Of a stretch of 64,000 bases of DNA, positions 18,901-25,700 are shown one piece after another; the first letter of the stretch is position 1; each line of letters begins with the position of its first letter. The position numbers and the translations under genes are program-made. Origin of the DNA: Microglena sp. YARC. Lineage: Eukaryota > Chlorophyta > Chlorophyceae > Chlamydomonadales > Chlamydomonadaceae. The notes beneath the pieces are model-generated. The model was not told the origin of the DNA, did not search any database, and saw only the letters and a program-made list of their open reading frames with translations. The stretch covers positions 31,878,579-31,942,578 of the forward strand of contig CM039463.1 in NCBI GenBank assembly GCA_022414725.1. Reading direction: 5' to 3'.

Positions 18901-21694
18901 GGCTCCTGTTGGTCATGGCTATATTGAAGATTTGCACAGCTAACTAAGTCTTCTCAGCTTACTCAGCTCAGCTCATTCGGTATAATTCCCAACTTGCAGA
19001 ATCCTACCTTACTATTCAGCCCCAATGAACATTTCACAGCAAACACAGTTCACTCGGCTAACGCAGTGCAGCTCATTCAGTGAAGTGTTCAAAATGCAGC
19101 TTCATCCCAAACAGATCAGCCTTCATGAACACTTGCGCAACTAACTCAGTTCACTCAGCTTTCTCAGCCCAGCTTATTCAGTCAAACATTCACAAGGCAG
19201 ATTCATCCCTAACAGATCAGCCCCAATAAACACTTGTGCATCTTACTCAGGTCATGCAGCTAACGCATATCAGCTCATTCACTAAAATGTTCAACAGGCA
19301 GAATGCTACCTAACTATTCAGCCCCAATGAGCACTTGCGCAGCTAACTCAGTTCACTGAGCTAACGCAGCTCAGCTAATTCAGAAGAGAAAAAGGTGGAT
19401 TCCTACCTAACAGATCAGCCCCAATGAACACTTGCAAAGCTATCTCAGTTCACGCACCTCAGCTCATTTGGTGAAATTTTCAAAATGCAAATTCCTCCCT
19501 ACCAATTCAGACCCAATGAACACTTGCGCAGTTAACTCAGGTCATGCAGCTAACTCTGCCCAGCTCATTCAGTAAAACGTTCTACAGGCAGAACGCTACC
19601 TAACAATCGAGCCCCAATGAACACTTGCCCAGCTTACTCAGTTCACTCAGCTTACTCGGCCCAGCTCATTCAGTAAAACCTTCAACAGGCAGAATGCTAC
19701 CTAAAATTTCAGCCCCAATGAACACTTGTGCAGCTAACTCAGTTCACCCCATCCAGTCAAATGTTCAACAGGTAAAAAAATTAGAACCCCTGGTGGGGCG
19801 TGGTATTAAGGCTAGCCTTAAGTGACTCCAGTTTGGGCTCTATCCTCTGTAACAGTCTAAGGTGGTCTTCCATAGCTAGCCTGCCCACCTTCTCAAGCTT
19901 GGTCTGGGTGGCCGCATTGTTTCAACGTGCTCTACCATTGAGCCAGTTGGGATGGGATGTTCAAATGTACAACAGGTGGAATCCTACCTAACAATTCACT
20001 GTTGATTATTCGCTGTAGGGCCACTGCAGCTGCCCCAGTGATTGGACCGCTCACATCGGAAGCCTTGATCAGAGCTAGGAAGGGCGCCAGGTAGACTAGA
20101 GGGTCGACCACAGTCCAGTCTGAGTGACAAGTAAGAGCGGCAGCAGAGCCAGTGAGATGGGAGGTGGCAACAGAACAGGTGGGCTGGGTGGTTTATATGG
20201 AAGGTTTAGGTGAAATGTGTTTGGATCGAGGCTGAGCCAATAGAAGTGGAGTATCTGGGGGAGCAGCAGAGGGTTCTAGGCAATCCTGTATGGATTGGCA
20301 GTACGGTAAGATGGGCAGTTCAGGGTATTGGCCATATGTGTTTGGATGAAGGTTGAGCCTATATAAGTGGAGAATTTGGGGGAGCAGCAGAGGGTTCAAG
20401 ACAATCCAGTAGAGATTGGCAGGTAGGGTAACATGGGTAGTTAAAGGTATTGGCCAAATGTGTTTGGATGAAGGTTGAGCCTATATAAGTGGAGTATCTG
20501 GGGGAGCAGCAGAGGGTTCACTACAATCATGTAGAGATTGGCAGATACGATAAGGTGGGCAGTTCAGGGTATTGGCCACATGTGTTCTGTTGCAGGTTGA
20601 GCCAACAGGCGTGGAGAATTTGGGTGAATAGCTGGCAGGTAAGATGGGCAGTTTGGGGGATTGGGCCAAATATGTTTGGATGAACGTGGGGCCAATATAA
20701 GTGGAGAATTTGGGGGAGCAGCTGGCAGGTAAGATGGGCAGTTTAGAGGATTGGGCCAAATGTGTTTGGATGAAGGTTGGGCCAATATAAGTAGGGAAAT
20801 GGGGGCAGCAGCTGGCGGGTAAGATGGGCAGTTTGGGGGATTGGGTGAAGTGTGTCAGGATGGAGGCCGAGCCGACCAGGGATGTTTTTCAGGGAAAGAA
20901 AAAAGTGTATATAGAGGTGCTTCTGGCTGCCTTTGGGTTGCTACTGGTAGCTTCTGTGGACCCCAAAAGCGACTCTAAAAGGCTCTACCGCAGCACTCCA
21001 ACACATGGAAGATACGTAATTTAGAACTTGCGCGTGCTACATGTAGCACCTTCTGTTGAGACAACATTGTGTTGAGCTGCCTGTAGCACCTTAAAGAAGA
21101 CCCTTGAGCCAACAGGTGCAACAGTTCGGGAGACATCTTAGGGGATGGATAAAAGTGGCATGTTCACGGTCCTAGGCTTTATGCACATTTGGAGTAACTG
21201 GCTATGCTTCTGGGTCAAATGGGCATGCTCATCTGGCAAGCCTATGGAAAAGAAATGGATAAAAGCAGCACTCTCATGCGCACTTTGGCTGAGTGTGTTT
21301 CTGCTAGGCCATCTGTACATATGAAGTAACAGTCTAAGCTTGTTAGTCAACTAGGCAAAATGATCTAGAGGAGCTATGGAAGCTGTACCTGTGTACTTGA
21401 AAATCTCAGATCGTAGAACGCGAAAGGCGTTATCATATTTGTTGGGCTCGTTCCTGTCCTCCTCCTGTCGTCGCATGTAAAGTAGACGATGGGAAAGGGA
21501 AGTTAGAACAACGGGAGGAACGCGTTCGGGCTGTTGGAACCAATTTCATGTGCACGGTCAACAAAGCTCACGTAGTATCTGGGGACTACAGCCCACTTGC
21601 TATTAAAGCGCATAGCTGTCTCCACAGCTCCGATCTCATGGTTCAGAAGCAGAGTCAAACGCCCCGCGGCACCCGAGGTGCCTAAAGATCGCAT
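1245..21694 (-). CDS. GNOM/GBF1-like: ARF guanine-nucleotide exchange factor, GNOM/GBF1 class (large Sec7 protein), 16 exons, C-terminus off the left edge
   Basis: The product should activate ARF GTPases on Golgi/ER-Golgi or endosomal membranes for coat recruitment. Exons (minus strand, 5' to 3'): 21694-21590, 21464-21389, 20119-19988, 18259-18141, 16635-16525, 15598-15500, 14558-14286, 13471-13230, 12593-12268, 11378-11188, 10533-10263, 7880-7735, 5879-5751, 4049-3750, 2465-2371, 1359-1245. They sum to 2730 nt (910 codons) and every junction keeps phase. DCB region: residues ~15-300 ([17 protein letters not shown] near the N-terminus). HUS core ~383 (ANCDC). Sec7 ~530-740 with the catalytic glutamate in [12 protein letters not shown] and the second motif [20 protein letters not shown]1 begins ~760. 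The GNOM family is about 1450 residues, so roughly a third is missing off-window. The N-terminal motif favours GNOM/GBF1 over BIG. Splice choices are by eye; the acceptor of the 11378 exon is the least certain. Nearly all introns carry tandem copies of exon edges. Confidence 0.93.
1632..1834. mobile_element. hAT-like MITE, copy 1
   Basis: Terminal inverted repeats CAAGGTACTACATTTTGTCA and GTAGTACCCTG. The interior is rich in AGCGC/GCGCT hairpins, non-coding. Same family as 13751-13944, 42531-42716, 42960-43145, 43389-43574 and 48015-48214. No clear target duplication at this copy. Confidence 0.8.
2185..2290 (+). repeat. Poly-G tracts within the ARF-GEF intron
   Basis: Two uninterrupted G runs (about 18 at 2189 and 14 at 2270). 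Another run at 2537-2560 lies on the other side of exon 15. On the transcribed (minus) strand these are C runs. The remainder of 1360-2370 holds an hAT-like MITE and exon-16 5'-edge remnants at 1530-1565 and 1880-1905. Confidence 0.8.
2371..2465 (-). CDS. ARF-GEF exon 15
   Basis: Acceptor GCCTTAG^GTTGCA and donor GCCAATAA|GTGAGT. Encodes [20 protein letters not shown] then [11 protein letters not shown], matching GNOM LAFGDDAKARMATVTIFTIANK. Phase 0 to 2, which fits both neighbours. It falls below the length of a free-standing ORF call. Confidence 0.9.
2819..3048 (+). mobile_element. Repeat A, copy 2
   Basis: Begins ACAAGTCCTAGGCAGC, shares GCGGAAAATCGGCGG and CTGACGTGTCAGGCTTC with the other copies, and ends near CCTTCGCCAAAAAT. 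A C run replaces the usual GGGAGCTCCC segment. Confidence 0.82.
3130..3650 (-). repeat. Three copies of ARF-GEF exon-14 3' edge
   Basis: Copies at about 3133-3232, 3325-3435 and 3525-3650, period ~200 bp. Each encodes the end of exon 14 ([27 protein letters not shown]), most with the donor CAGCAG|GTGGGC. They lie immediately downstream of the true exon edge at 3750. Confidence 0.92.
3750..4049 (-). CDS. ARF-GEF exon 14 (start of HDS1)
   Basis: Acceptor GAATGAG^AGCAGC and donor CAGCAG|GTGGGC, exactly 100 codons. Encodes [20 protein letters not shown] then [20 protein letters not shown] and the LSKTPQQ end. This matches GNOM DHDMFAIMSGPTIAAISVVF and the ISACHHLEDVLDDLVVSLCK stretch. Phase 0 to 0. 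Confidence 0.93.
4050..5750 (-). repeat. ARF-GEF intron 13: exon-14 5'-edge copies and GT-rich arrays
   Basis: On the plus strand, copies of GCTGCTGCTCTCATTTAGGC (the exon start and acceptor, reversed) recur at 4289 and 4476, with shorter remnants near 4620 and 5070. The spacer is GGTTGTTGGT-rich. At 5280-5410 a 58-bp unit with AAAATGAATGGTTTGTG repeats twice, with diverged copies at 5160 and 5490. Confidence 0.8.
5751..5879 (-). CDS. ARF-GEF exon 13 (end of Sec7)
   Basis: Acceptor CTTGCAG^GTCAAG and donor AAGACG|GTAAGA. 43 codons: [20 protein letters not shown] followed by [20 protein letters not shown]. Matches the last Sec7 helices (V..KM..E.F..N.RGIN). The insert QISGKSD before the PEEFL helix is slightly longer than usual. 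Phase 0 to 0. Confidence 0.96.
5880..6480 (-). repeat. Array of ARF-GEF exon-13 5' edges
   Basis: The exon start with acceptor (plus strand TGTTCTTGACCTGCAAGGGG) is repeated as TGTTCTTGACAAACTAAGGG near 5912, 6048 and 6178, and in shorter form near 6325, 6350 and 6450. Period about 130 bp, with CATGAATGGGG-type filler. Confidence 0.85.
6555..7160. repeat. Short tandem arrays in ARF-GEF intron 12
   Basis: A 39-bp segment, CACCCAGTAACCTTGGGAGC and following, occurs at 6562 and 6686. A 45-bp unit containing ATCCTTTCAATCCGTCATTT repeats three times at 6905-7070 after a looser AATCCAATC run. No coding sequence is apparent. Confidence 0.8.
7165..7345. repeat. Repeat E, copy 1 (~180-bp interspersed)
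   Basis: Shares GCAGCTATCAGCAAGTTCCA, CAAAGCTTTCAGCTGCGTTG and GAAGCTGCCTAGAAGCTG with segments at 54870-55040 and 17770-17940. Diverged and non-coding. A transposable element remnant is likely but no termini are clear. Confidence 0.65.
7370..7734 (-). repeat. Four copies of ARF-GEF exon-12 3' edge
   Basis: Copies of the end of the second Sec7 motif plus donor and flank (plus strand CGTTGTGTCGATCTGTGTTG, AGCATGATGACTGAGTAGGC), period ~90 bp, directly downstream of the true edge at 7735. Each still reads toward LNTDRHN in one frame. Confidence 0.93.
7735..7880 (-). CDS. ARF-GEF exon 12 (Sec7 catalytic motifs)
   Basis: Acceptor CCACAG^GAGAGG and donor GGCGGG|GTGGGT. Opens with the catalytic Glu in [14 protein letters not shown] and continues to [19 protein letters not shown], both signature Sec7 motifs. 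Phase 1 to 0. Edge copies flank it on both sides: four 3'-edge copies downstream and eight 5'-edge copies upstream. Confidence 0.97.
7881..9180 (-). repeat. Eight copies of ARF-GEF exon-12 5' edge
   Basis: Copies of [12 protein letters not shown] with the acceptor CAG^GAGAGGCTCA, seen on the plus strand as CTGAGCCTCTCCTG near 8010, 8180, 8478, 8800, 8958 and 9038, and as TGAGCTCCTCCTG or TGAGCTTCTCCTG near 8880 and 9120. Spacers are (GGT)n/(GT)n at 7880-8130 and GACCAGGTTGGTAATGGAAT-like at 8500-9170. Confidence 0.93.
9257..9434. mobile_element. MITE family D, copy 1
   Basis: Inverted termini TTCAGCAGATGATTTGGAT and AAATCATCCGCTGAA. 178 bp, non-coding. A second copy at 57091-57277 has the same termini. 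The target duplication is not clear (AATT or TTA possible). Confidence 0.75.
9600..10150 (-). repeat. 27-bp array and copy of ARF-GEF exon-11 3' edge
   Basis: About 18 units of ATAACTACAGAGTCACCCCC followed by CAAGCTT. At 10097-10150 there is a decayed copy of the exon-11 end (plus strand TTCACCTGGGAGCCTGAATG, versus CTCACCTGGGAGCCTGAAGG at the true edge). The array sits where the donor-proximal flank would be. Confidence 0.88.
10263..10533 (-). CDS. ARF-GEF exon 11 (Sec7 core)
   Basis: Acceptor CTCACAG^GAAAAG and donor CTCCCAG|GTGAGA. Encodes [40 protein letters not shown] and [11 protein letters not shown], a textbook Sec7 core. The codon before the catalytic Glu is split by the intron. 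Phase 0 to 1. Confidence 0.97.
10735..10850 (-). other. Third copy of ARF-GEF exon 10 core
   Basis: Third copy ([33 protein letters not shown]), open frame and intact donor CTTCAG|GTAGGG. Closest in sequence to the 11188 exon. The spacing of about 240 bp between the three copies implies tandem duplication of exon plus intron flank. Confidence 0.87.
10973..11085 (-). other. Second copy of ARF-GEF exon 10 core
   Basis: The same 37-codon core with substitutions ([33 protein letters not shown]), an open frame and an intact donor CTCCAG|GTAGGG. No convincing acceptor is seen upstream. It could be a decoy, a dead exon or an alternative exon. Confidence 0.85.
11188..11378 (-). CDS. ARF-GEF exon 10 (start of Sec7)
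   Basis: Donor TACCTTCAG|GTAGGG. The acceptor is chosen at CCAGAG^ATGTTG because it keeps phase 1. Encodes an Ala/Gly-rich stretch then [20 protein letters not shown] and [13 protein letters not shown], the first Sec7 helices (compare FN.DPKKGLEFLQ). Two further full copies of its coding core lie downstream at 10973 and 10735. Confidence 0.85.
11395..12060 (+). repeat. GT/GGT/poly-G low-complexity intron
   Basis: ARF-GEF intron 9. Runs of G at 11420 and 11943, (GT)n at 11745 and 11906, (GGT)n at 11876, and GGGTGGAATG-type repeats at 11430-11600. Repeat C (reversed) lies at 11985-12055 and a SINE-like repeat at 12135-12265. Confidence 0.8.
12135..12265 (+). mobile_element. SINE-like repeat G, copy 1
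   Basis: Contains GTAAAACGATTGTTTGGGGT, TCAGTTCATCAGTGC, CAAGTCCCTTAAGCC and CTACCCCTGGACTGTAAC, then a CATACATACGTACATAC tail. A near-complete second copy lies at 40976-41120. Partial copies lie at 33355, 35750, 45245, 55935, 56145 and 63413. A GGTTCAGTTC segment resembles a Pol III B box. The family is inferred, not known to me. Confidence 0.72.
12268..12593 (-). CDS. ARF-GEF exon 9
   Basis: Acceptor CTTCAG^ATTGGA and donor CCCAGAG|GTGAGG. Starts [20 protein letters not shown], matching the GNOM stretch NVFEELSNLLSKSTFPV after the HUS box. A glycine/alanine-rich linker to Sec7 follows. Phase 2 to 1. Copies of its 5' edge fill 12594-12960. Confidence 0.93.
12594..12960 (-). repeat. Copies of ARF-GEF exon-9 5' edge
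   Basis: Partial copies of [14 protein letters not shown] with the acceptor at 12640-12700, 12740-12790 and 12840-12930. The last one also carries a downstream piece of the exon ([12 protein letters not shown]) fused directly to [10 protein letters not shown], so this copy has an internal deletion. Confidence 0.9.
13115..13229 (-). repeat. Copy of ARF-GEF exon-8 3' edge
   Basis: The plus strand CACCTGCAGTCACAATTTGC at 13126 duplicates the true edge CACCTGCAGTCACAGTTGGC at 13227, including the donor. One clear copy. A poly-G block (13052-13078) lies beside it. Confidence 0.85.
13230..13471 (-). CDS. ARF-GEF exon 8 (HUS region)
   Basis: Acceptor CACACAG^GTCAAC and donor GACTGCAG|GTGCGG. Encodes helices ending [20 protein letters not shown] then HDIFANCDC, the HUS-box context (consensus N-Y-D-C-D/N) of large ARF-GEFs. 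The usual Tyr/Phe is Cys here. Phase 0 to 2. Confidence 0.94.
13475..13632 (+). repeat. (GT)n block followed by a ~46-base G run
   Basis: TGTGTGTGAG units then (TG)n then an uninterrupted G tract at about 13587-13632. It sits immediately upstream of ARF-GEF exon 8, so in the transcript it is a C tract next to the acceptor. The length should be treated as approximate, since such runs are hard to sequence. Confidence 0.85.
13751..13944. mobile_element. hAT-like MITE, copy 2
   Basis: Termini CAGGGTACTACATTTTGTCA and GTAGTACCCTG. Flanks GTCCCAGT and GTTCTAGT agree at 6 of 8 bases, consistent with an old 8-bp target duplication. Interior as in the other copies. Confidence 0.85.
13960..14285 (-). 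repeat. Copies of ARF-GEF exon-7 3' edge with CA-rich spacer
   Basis: The plus strand ACTCACAGCTGCTTGGCACA (donor plus exon end) at 14009 and ATTCACAGTTGCTTGG at 14086 duplicate the true edge at 14280. Between them AAGTCACACACACAAAACAA repeats four or five times. Confidence 0.88.
14286..14558 (-). CDS. ARF-GEF exon 7
   Basis: Acceptor CGTAG^ATGCAG and donor GCAGCT|GTGAGT. 91 codons including [17 protein letters not shown] and [20 protein letters not shown], aligning with GNOM YGVPCMVEIFHFLCSLL and the ALNLINSAIELGG helix before the HUS region. Phase 0 to 0. Its 5' edge is repeated upstream and its 3' edge downstream. Confidence 0.92.
14559..15060 (-). repeat. Three copies of ARF-GEF exon-7 5' edge
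   Basis: Copies at about 14630-14735, 14805-14910 and 14960-15055, period ~170 bp. Each carries the exon start ([20 protein letters not shown] on the minus strand) and the acceptor, with a GATGATGAC spacer. Confidence 0.93.
15061..16524. repeat. ARF-GEF introns 5-6: GA-rich and other low-complexity sequence
   Basis: Exon 6 lies inside this span. Otherwise (GA)n/GAGGGA blocks at 15700-16020, a TTATTTAT block at 16437-16490, and a repeat C remnant at 15305-15360. No other coding sequence was seen. Confidence 0.7.
15500..15598 (-). CDS. ARF-GEF exon 6
   Basis: Acceptor CGAGCAG^GAATAT and donor GAGAAG|GTAAGG. 33 codons, [20 protein letters not shown] then [13 protein letters not shown]. This matches the GNOM helix around RIARHTMHELVRCIFSHL that closes the DCB region. 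Phase 0 to 0. Confidence 0.9.
16525..16635 (-). CDS. ARF-GEF exon 5
   Basis: Acceptor CCTACAG^GTTCTG and donor CCCAAG|GTGAGT. Encodes [20 protein letters not shown] and 17 more residues, matching VLLACMKSKASVMLSNQHVC of GNOM. 37 codons, phase 0 to 0. Four copies of its 5' edge follow in the upstream intron. Confidence 0.93.
16636..17020 (-). repeat. Four copies of ARF-GEF exon-5 5' edge
   Basis: The plus strand CAGAATTCCAGCTGCGCACT ... TGTCCCGGAACCTGTAGG recurs near 16684, 16775, 16863 and 16958, period ~90 bp. Each keeps the acceptor followed by GTGCAGTGTGAATGGGGTTT filler. Confidence 0.92.
17430..17530 (+). repeat. Repeat H, copy (short interspersed)
   Basis: Contains GCATTGGTGGTTGGCCCCAG and CGGGCTGGCCCCCTCACCCT. 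Related pieces lie at 1390-1440, 25140-25310, 33080-33165, 35595-35660, 38445-38470, 49405-49500 and 49755-49800. Several are followed by tetranucleotide runs (TTTA or ATTG), so a SINE-type tail is plausible. Confidence 0.65.
17770..17940. repeat. Repeat E, copy 2
   Basis: Shares AGCTCCATTAGCCAGCGACT and ATTACAGCTGCATTGGAACG with the copies at 7165 and 54870. Abuts repeat A at its right end. Confidence 0.65.
17943..18125 (-). mobile_element. Repeat A, copy 3 (reversed)
   Basis: The plus strand starts near TTTTTTGGCGGAGCCCCCTC and ends GCTGCATAGAACTTGT, the reverse complement of the ends of copy 1. It lies within ARF-GEF intron 4, starting about 16 bases from the donor. Confidence 0.85.
18141..18259 (-). 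CDS. ARF-GEF exon 4
   Basis: Acceptor CCACTAG^GCCTGA and donor GTACAG|GTGCGT. Encodes [20 protein letters not shown] then [20 protein letters not shown], matching the GNOM segment with TSCRFE..D...EEVVLMKILQ. Phase 1 to 0. The 220-bp repeat A (17943-18125, reversed) begins about 16 bases past the donor. Confidence 0.94.
18330..18560 (+). repeat. 60-bp array with GGTTTGGTTCAG
   Basis: Units such as TGGTTTGGTTTGGTTCAGAT and GATAGTGCTATGCAGCAGC repeat three to four times next to ARF-GEF exon 4's acceptor. No exon match is obvious beyond the TTTGG-rich flank. Confidence 0.7.
18950..19987 (-). repeat. Eight copies of ARF-GEF exon-3 3' edge
   Basis: The plus strand GGCAGAATGCTACCTAACTA, then TTCAGCCCCAATGAACACTT and GCTCAGCTCATTCAG, repeats near 19010, 19105, 19215, 19315, 19412, 19505, 19605 and 19705, period ~100 bp. 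The CTACCTAAC core mirrors the true donor edge CCTACCTAACAATTCACTG at 19988. Confidence 0.9.
19988..20119 (-). CDS. ARF-GEF exon 3
   Basis: Acceptor CACTCAG^ACTGG and donor TTGTTAG|GTAGGA. Encodes [20 protein letters not shown] followed by [20 protein letters not shown], the DCB stretch equivalent to DPSIYLRPFLDVIRSDETGA in GNOM. Phase 1 to 1. Eight decayed copies of its 3' edge with donor lie downstream. Confidence 0.93.
20150..20860 (+). repeat. ~60-120-bp tandem array in ARF-GEF intron 2
   Basis: Units contain TGTGTTTGGATGAAGGTTGA, ATATAAGTGGAGAATTTGGG and GGTAAGATGGGCAGTTTGGG; about seven copies. I could not match the unit to either flanking exon edge. Confidence 0.85.
21389..21464 (-). 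CDS. ARF-GEF exon 2
   Basis: Acceptor CGACAG^GAGGAG and donor ACACAG|GTACAG. Encodes [20 protein letters not shown] and a few more residues, matching the acidic loop and second DCB helix that follow the RW motif in GNOM. Phase 0 to 1. Confidence 0.85.
21590..21694 (-). CDS. ARF-GEF exon 1 (start codon)
   Basis: Begins at ATG and encodes 35 residues ending RFNSKWA, with donor GCT|GTAGTC. The segment [17 protein letters not shown] resembles the first DCB helix of GNOM (NSEIGAVL..MRRN.RW). GNOM has about 35 extra residues before this helix, so the start is plausible but not proven. Phase 0 exit. Confidence 0.8.
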
Positions 21695-22517
21695 GGCAAA
21701 CTCGCAATTCGATGCACAAAGAAGTCGAACAAAAGATTCAAGGAAAGTGTGGGATCACGCTATTCAATCCAGATGGACACATCTGAACGCATTTGGAAGA
21801 TAATTGGAAGCAGCAGCACAAGCTGTCAGGCAATGCGTAGCGTTACAAAGGGCTTTTGGCCATACGCCAGGTCTTGGTGGAGTGTGTACCGGAACAGTAC
21901 GCCCCCCCTATTCTTGCCCCCTTTCCCTTCCTTACTACCCTATTTGCTAACCTCCGCGACACGCCCACCCCCGACAGACAGCTTCGTGTGTACGCTCCTT
22001 TCTCGCCCCCACTTCGTTTTCAGTGCTGTAGACAGAGATAGCCTACCCTGTTCCCCAAACCATGCCTCCTATCGCTTCTGTGTTCTTATCTTTCTCTCTT
22101 TCCGTGTTTTTTCGAGTTGACTAAACGAATTGTCAGCTCTTCATGCAAGCGCCAGTATCCTGCACCGGACTCCGAATTCAGGTCTAAGTCCTTCTACCAT
22201 TACAGACAGCCACTCCCTCAGCAAATTGGCTAGGTCCTCTCATGGTGTTGGCACCCAGGCTCTCCCCACTCTTCCCTGTTTCCTTCCCTCCTTCCATCTG
22301 GCTAATGCAAGCTCATCAGGCTCCCCTCGACTTCACCAAGCTGCCAACACATTTGGAGCTCAGTAGGGCACCACGATAATGTAACCACCACCACCATCTC
22401 CAGAAGCTGATCAATAAATAAGTCACGACACTCAGAGCTGATATATCCAACAAATCAAGCACATTCGGTGCCAAGTTATTTCCAGTCCAACCCTGGAAGG
22501 CCCCACCATCAGTTGAG
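21695..22517. promoter_or_regulatory. Shared upstream region of two head-to-head genes
   Basis: 823 bp between the start codon of the ARF-GEF gene (minus) and that of the plus-strand gene. Unlike the introns it holds no tandem array. Pyrimidine-rich stretches lie at 21900-22080. No TATA box was identified with confidence. It may include 5' UTR exons of either gene. Confidence 0.55.
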
Positions 22518-22704
22518 ATGAAAAAAGGACAGATGTACAACATGAATCCGCTCCTAAATAAGTGGGAGGAGGATTTGCACATGCGCAACATGCTGAGGAA
22601 GATTGAGAATGTGAGGGGCACCATTAAAACTGGAGTGCTTGCCTCTCCGTCAAAAAAGCCGCCCTCAGGGCGTAGGAGGATGCCGTCTGCCAACTCACCT
22701 GCTT
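22518..22704 (+). CDS. Unknown gene exon 1 (start)
   Basis: ATG at 22518, MKKGQMYNMNPLLNKWEEDL onward. Donor GCTT|GTGAGG at 22705, or GATG|GTGCGG at 22735; both leave phase 1. No edge copies are seen around this exon. Confidence 0.7.
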
Positions 22705-25700
22705 GTGAGGACGGAGGGCCAGCTGCTTTAGATGGTGCGGACTATGATTGTTTAGGGATGTCAATATCTTGAGAGTTTAGAACCACAAACTAAAGCACCG
22801 AGCGGCTTGAACGAATCAGTTCATATTTTGTCGAAATAATTGAATTATTTATTTGCCTGCAGTGCTCATCCATAAGCAACTCAGCAACCTCCTGACATTT
22901 GCTTTAGGTTGCGACTAGGGCACTCATAGCAACCACTCCACTGATCGTCACCCTTCTGACATGCATTTACCTACAGCGCTCATCAACAAACAAATCAGCA
23001 ACCTCCTGACATTCACTTTAGGCAGCGGTTAGGGCACCCATAGCAACCACTATACTGATCGTCACCCTTCTGATATGCATTTGCCTACAGCGCTCATCCA
23101 TAAGCGACTCAGCGACCTCCTGACATTCACTTTAGGCTGCGGCTAGGGCACTCATAGCAACCACTCTACTGACAGTGACCCTTCTGACATGCATTTGCCT
23201 GCAGCGCTCATCAATAAGCAACTTGGCGACGTCCTGGGAGACCCGATCATCCAGGGTGTCTGCCTGTATGTGCGCTCCAACTCTCGGAAAGCTGGTCCCA
23301 CACCCCCACTTGCATCTCCTCATAATCCAAGTCCACGCCAACCAAGCCCCCACCCTCCTCAGTCCCGGGGCAGGCTGGATTGTGGTAGCAGACTTCGAGC
23401 ACACAGTGCAAGGCAGTGCCCTGTGTGGGATGACTCAGGTACTTCCTAGAATTTGAATTTGAATTGTCACATTGTTTTTCAGCTAGGCTGGATTGTGGTA
23501 GCAGGGGGGTCGAGCAAGGCGTATCCCTGTGTGGGATGACTCAGGTACTTCCTATAATTTGAATTTGAATGATTTTATGTTTTTTTGCCAGGCTGGATAG
23601 TGGTACCAGGGGTCGAGCACGCAGTGCAAGGCGGTGCCCTGCGTGAGTGCGTGGGATTAATCAGGTACTTCCTAGAATTTGAATTTAAATTTGAATTATT
23701 GTATGTTTTTCAGCCAGGCTGGATTGTTGAAGCGGGGTTGTGGTAGCAGGGCAAAGTCCAAGGCGGTGCCTTGCGTGGGATGACTCAGGTACTTTCTAGA
23801 ATTTGAGTTTGAATTATCATATAGTTTTTCTACCAGGCTGGATTGTGGAAGCGGGGTTGTGGTAACAGGGCAAAGTGCAAGGCGGTGCCCTGCGTAGGAT
23901 GGCTCAGGTACTTCCTAGAATTTGAATTTGAATTATTACATGATATTTAAACCAGGCAAGATTGTGGAAGCAGGGTTGTGGTACCAGGGCAAAGTGCAAG
24001 GCGGTGCCCTGCGTAGGATGGCTCAGGTACTTTCTAGGACACCAAGGGATATAGGTATCACTTATAGCAAGGAATTGAGATGCTCCGTTGAGTGCATTAT
24101 GCTTGCAGTTCGTTGGGTACTTGGATTTGGCTAGTGGGTACTTGGATTTGGCTAATGCGTACTTGGATTTGGCTAATGGATACTTGGCTGGACAGTAGTA
24201 GCAGGGTTCGATCCTAAAGTGCTAGGCGGTGACCTGTGTGGGGTGACTCAGGCACTTTCTAGGATTTGAATTGCATTGTTACATGGCTCTTAAACCAACT
24301 CTGGGCTGCTCGCCGTCTTCCAATTCCAAGTCCCCACAGAAACCAGTGAGCACACTAAGCAAATTAGATGGGTTAAAGACTTGTTCAGTTCCAGGTACTG
24401 TCTAGGACACTAGGACACGTAGATAGCAAGGAGTGTGCATCATGTTGAGTACTGACAAATCATAAACCCTAGACCCTACACTTGAGCTTGGTTACATGGC
24501 TCCAGTCCATTAGGGCTGCTTGTCGTCTTTGGCAGTAACGTCAACATCAAAAGCATACTCAAACAACACTGGCATTTAAACCGTTATACTCGAGCACCAT
24601 CAGCATTCAAACTATTAGAGTCAGGCAACATCAACATTTCAATGATTATGCTTCTCCCACTTGTTGCTTGTGTGATGGCTCTAGCCTGCAAAGCTACTTG
24701 CATTATGTGGCAATAACAAAACAACAACAAAAATTACATCCAAAGCATTCATACATATCACTTAAAAGGAACTAAAGAAGCACACATCATTAGTTTACAT
24801 ATCATCAGTGTTGTCAGTACATAGCATTAGTGTTGTCAGTACATAGCATTAGTGTTGTCAGTACATATCATTAGTGTTGTCAGTACATATCATTAGTGTT
24901 GTCAGTACATATCATTAGTGTTGTCAGTACATATCATTAGTGTTGTCAGTACACATCATTAGTGATGTCAATATTGTCCTCATACCAGGATTATTGCACG
25001 ATATTGTATGAAATATGGTACGATAAAGATATCGTCACCACCCGATATTGTCCTTGACAGCCCTACATATTGACATATTGTAAATACTGCATATCAAACA
25101 TGCTACGTACAATCATTGCTAAACCAAGGTGAATGCTCACGTGCCATTGGTGGTTGGCCCCAGGGGTTGGCCCCAGGTGCACCATACAACCCAGCCCGCA
25201 CTCCAACCACCTGTTGCCCTGTTCCTGATGATTACATGATTCTGGTTGCTGTGAAATCATATGGGCTGGTCCCCTCAACCCCACACCTGGAATAAGGCGT
25301 ACCATGTACGCATTGATTAATTGATTGATTGACTTGCTGTCATGTGCCAGGTTCACCGGGAGCTGCCAAGGCAGCAGCAGCACAGACAGCAGCTGCAGCA
25401 GCACGGCGTCCTATACTCAAGTCCTCTCAGGCCACCTCTGGTGCCGTCATGCATTGTGTATTGATTGATCGATTGATTGGATGATTGATTGGCTAACTTA
25501 TTTATTTATTTACTCATTTACATACACATTTGTTTTTGTGTATTTGCTAATGTGCCAGGTTTACCGGGACCTGCCAAGGCAGCAGCACAGCGTCCTATAC
25601 TTAAGTCCTCTCACGCCGCCGCTCCACTGGTGCCTCACGCATTATTTATCGATTGACCGATTGATTGATTGATCGATTGATTGATTAAATGATTGATTGG

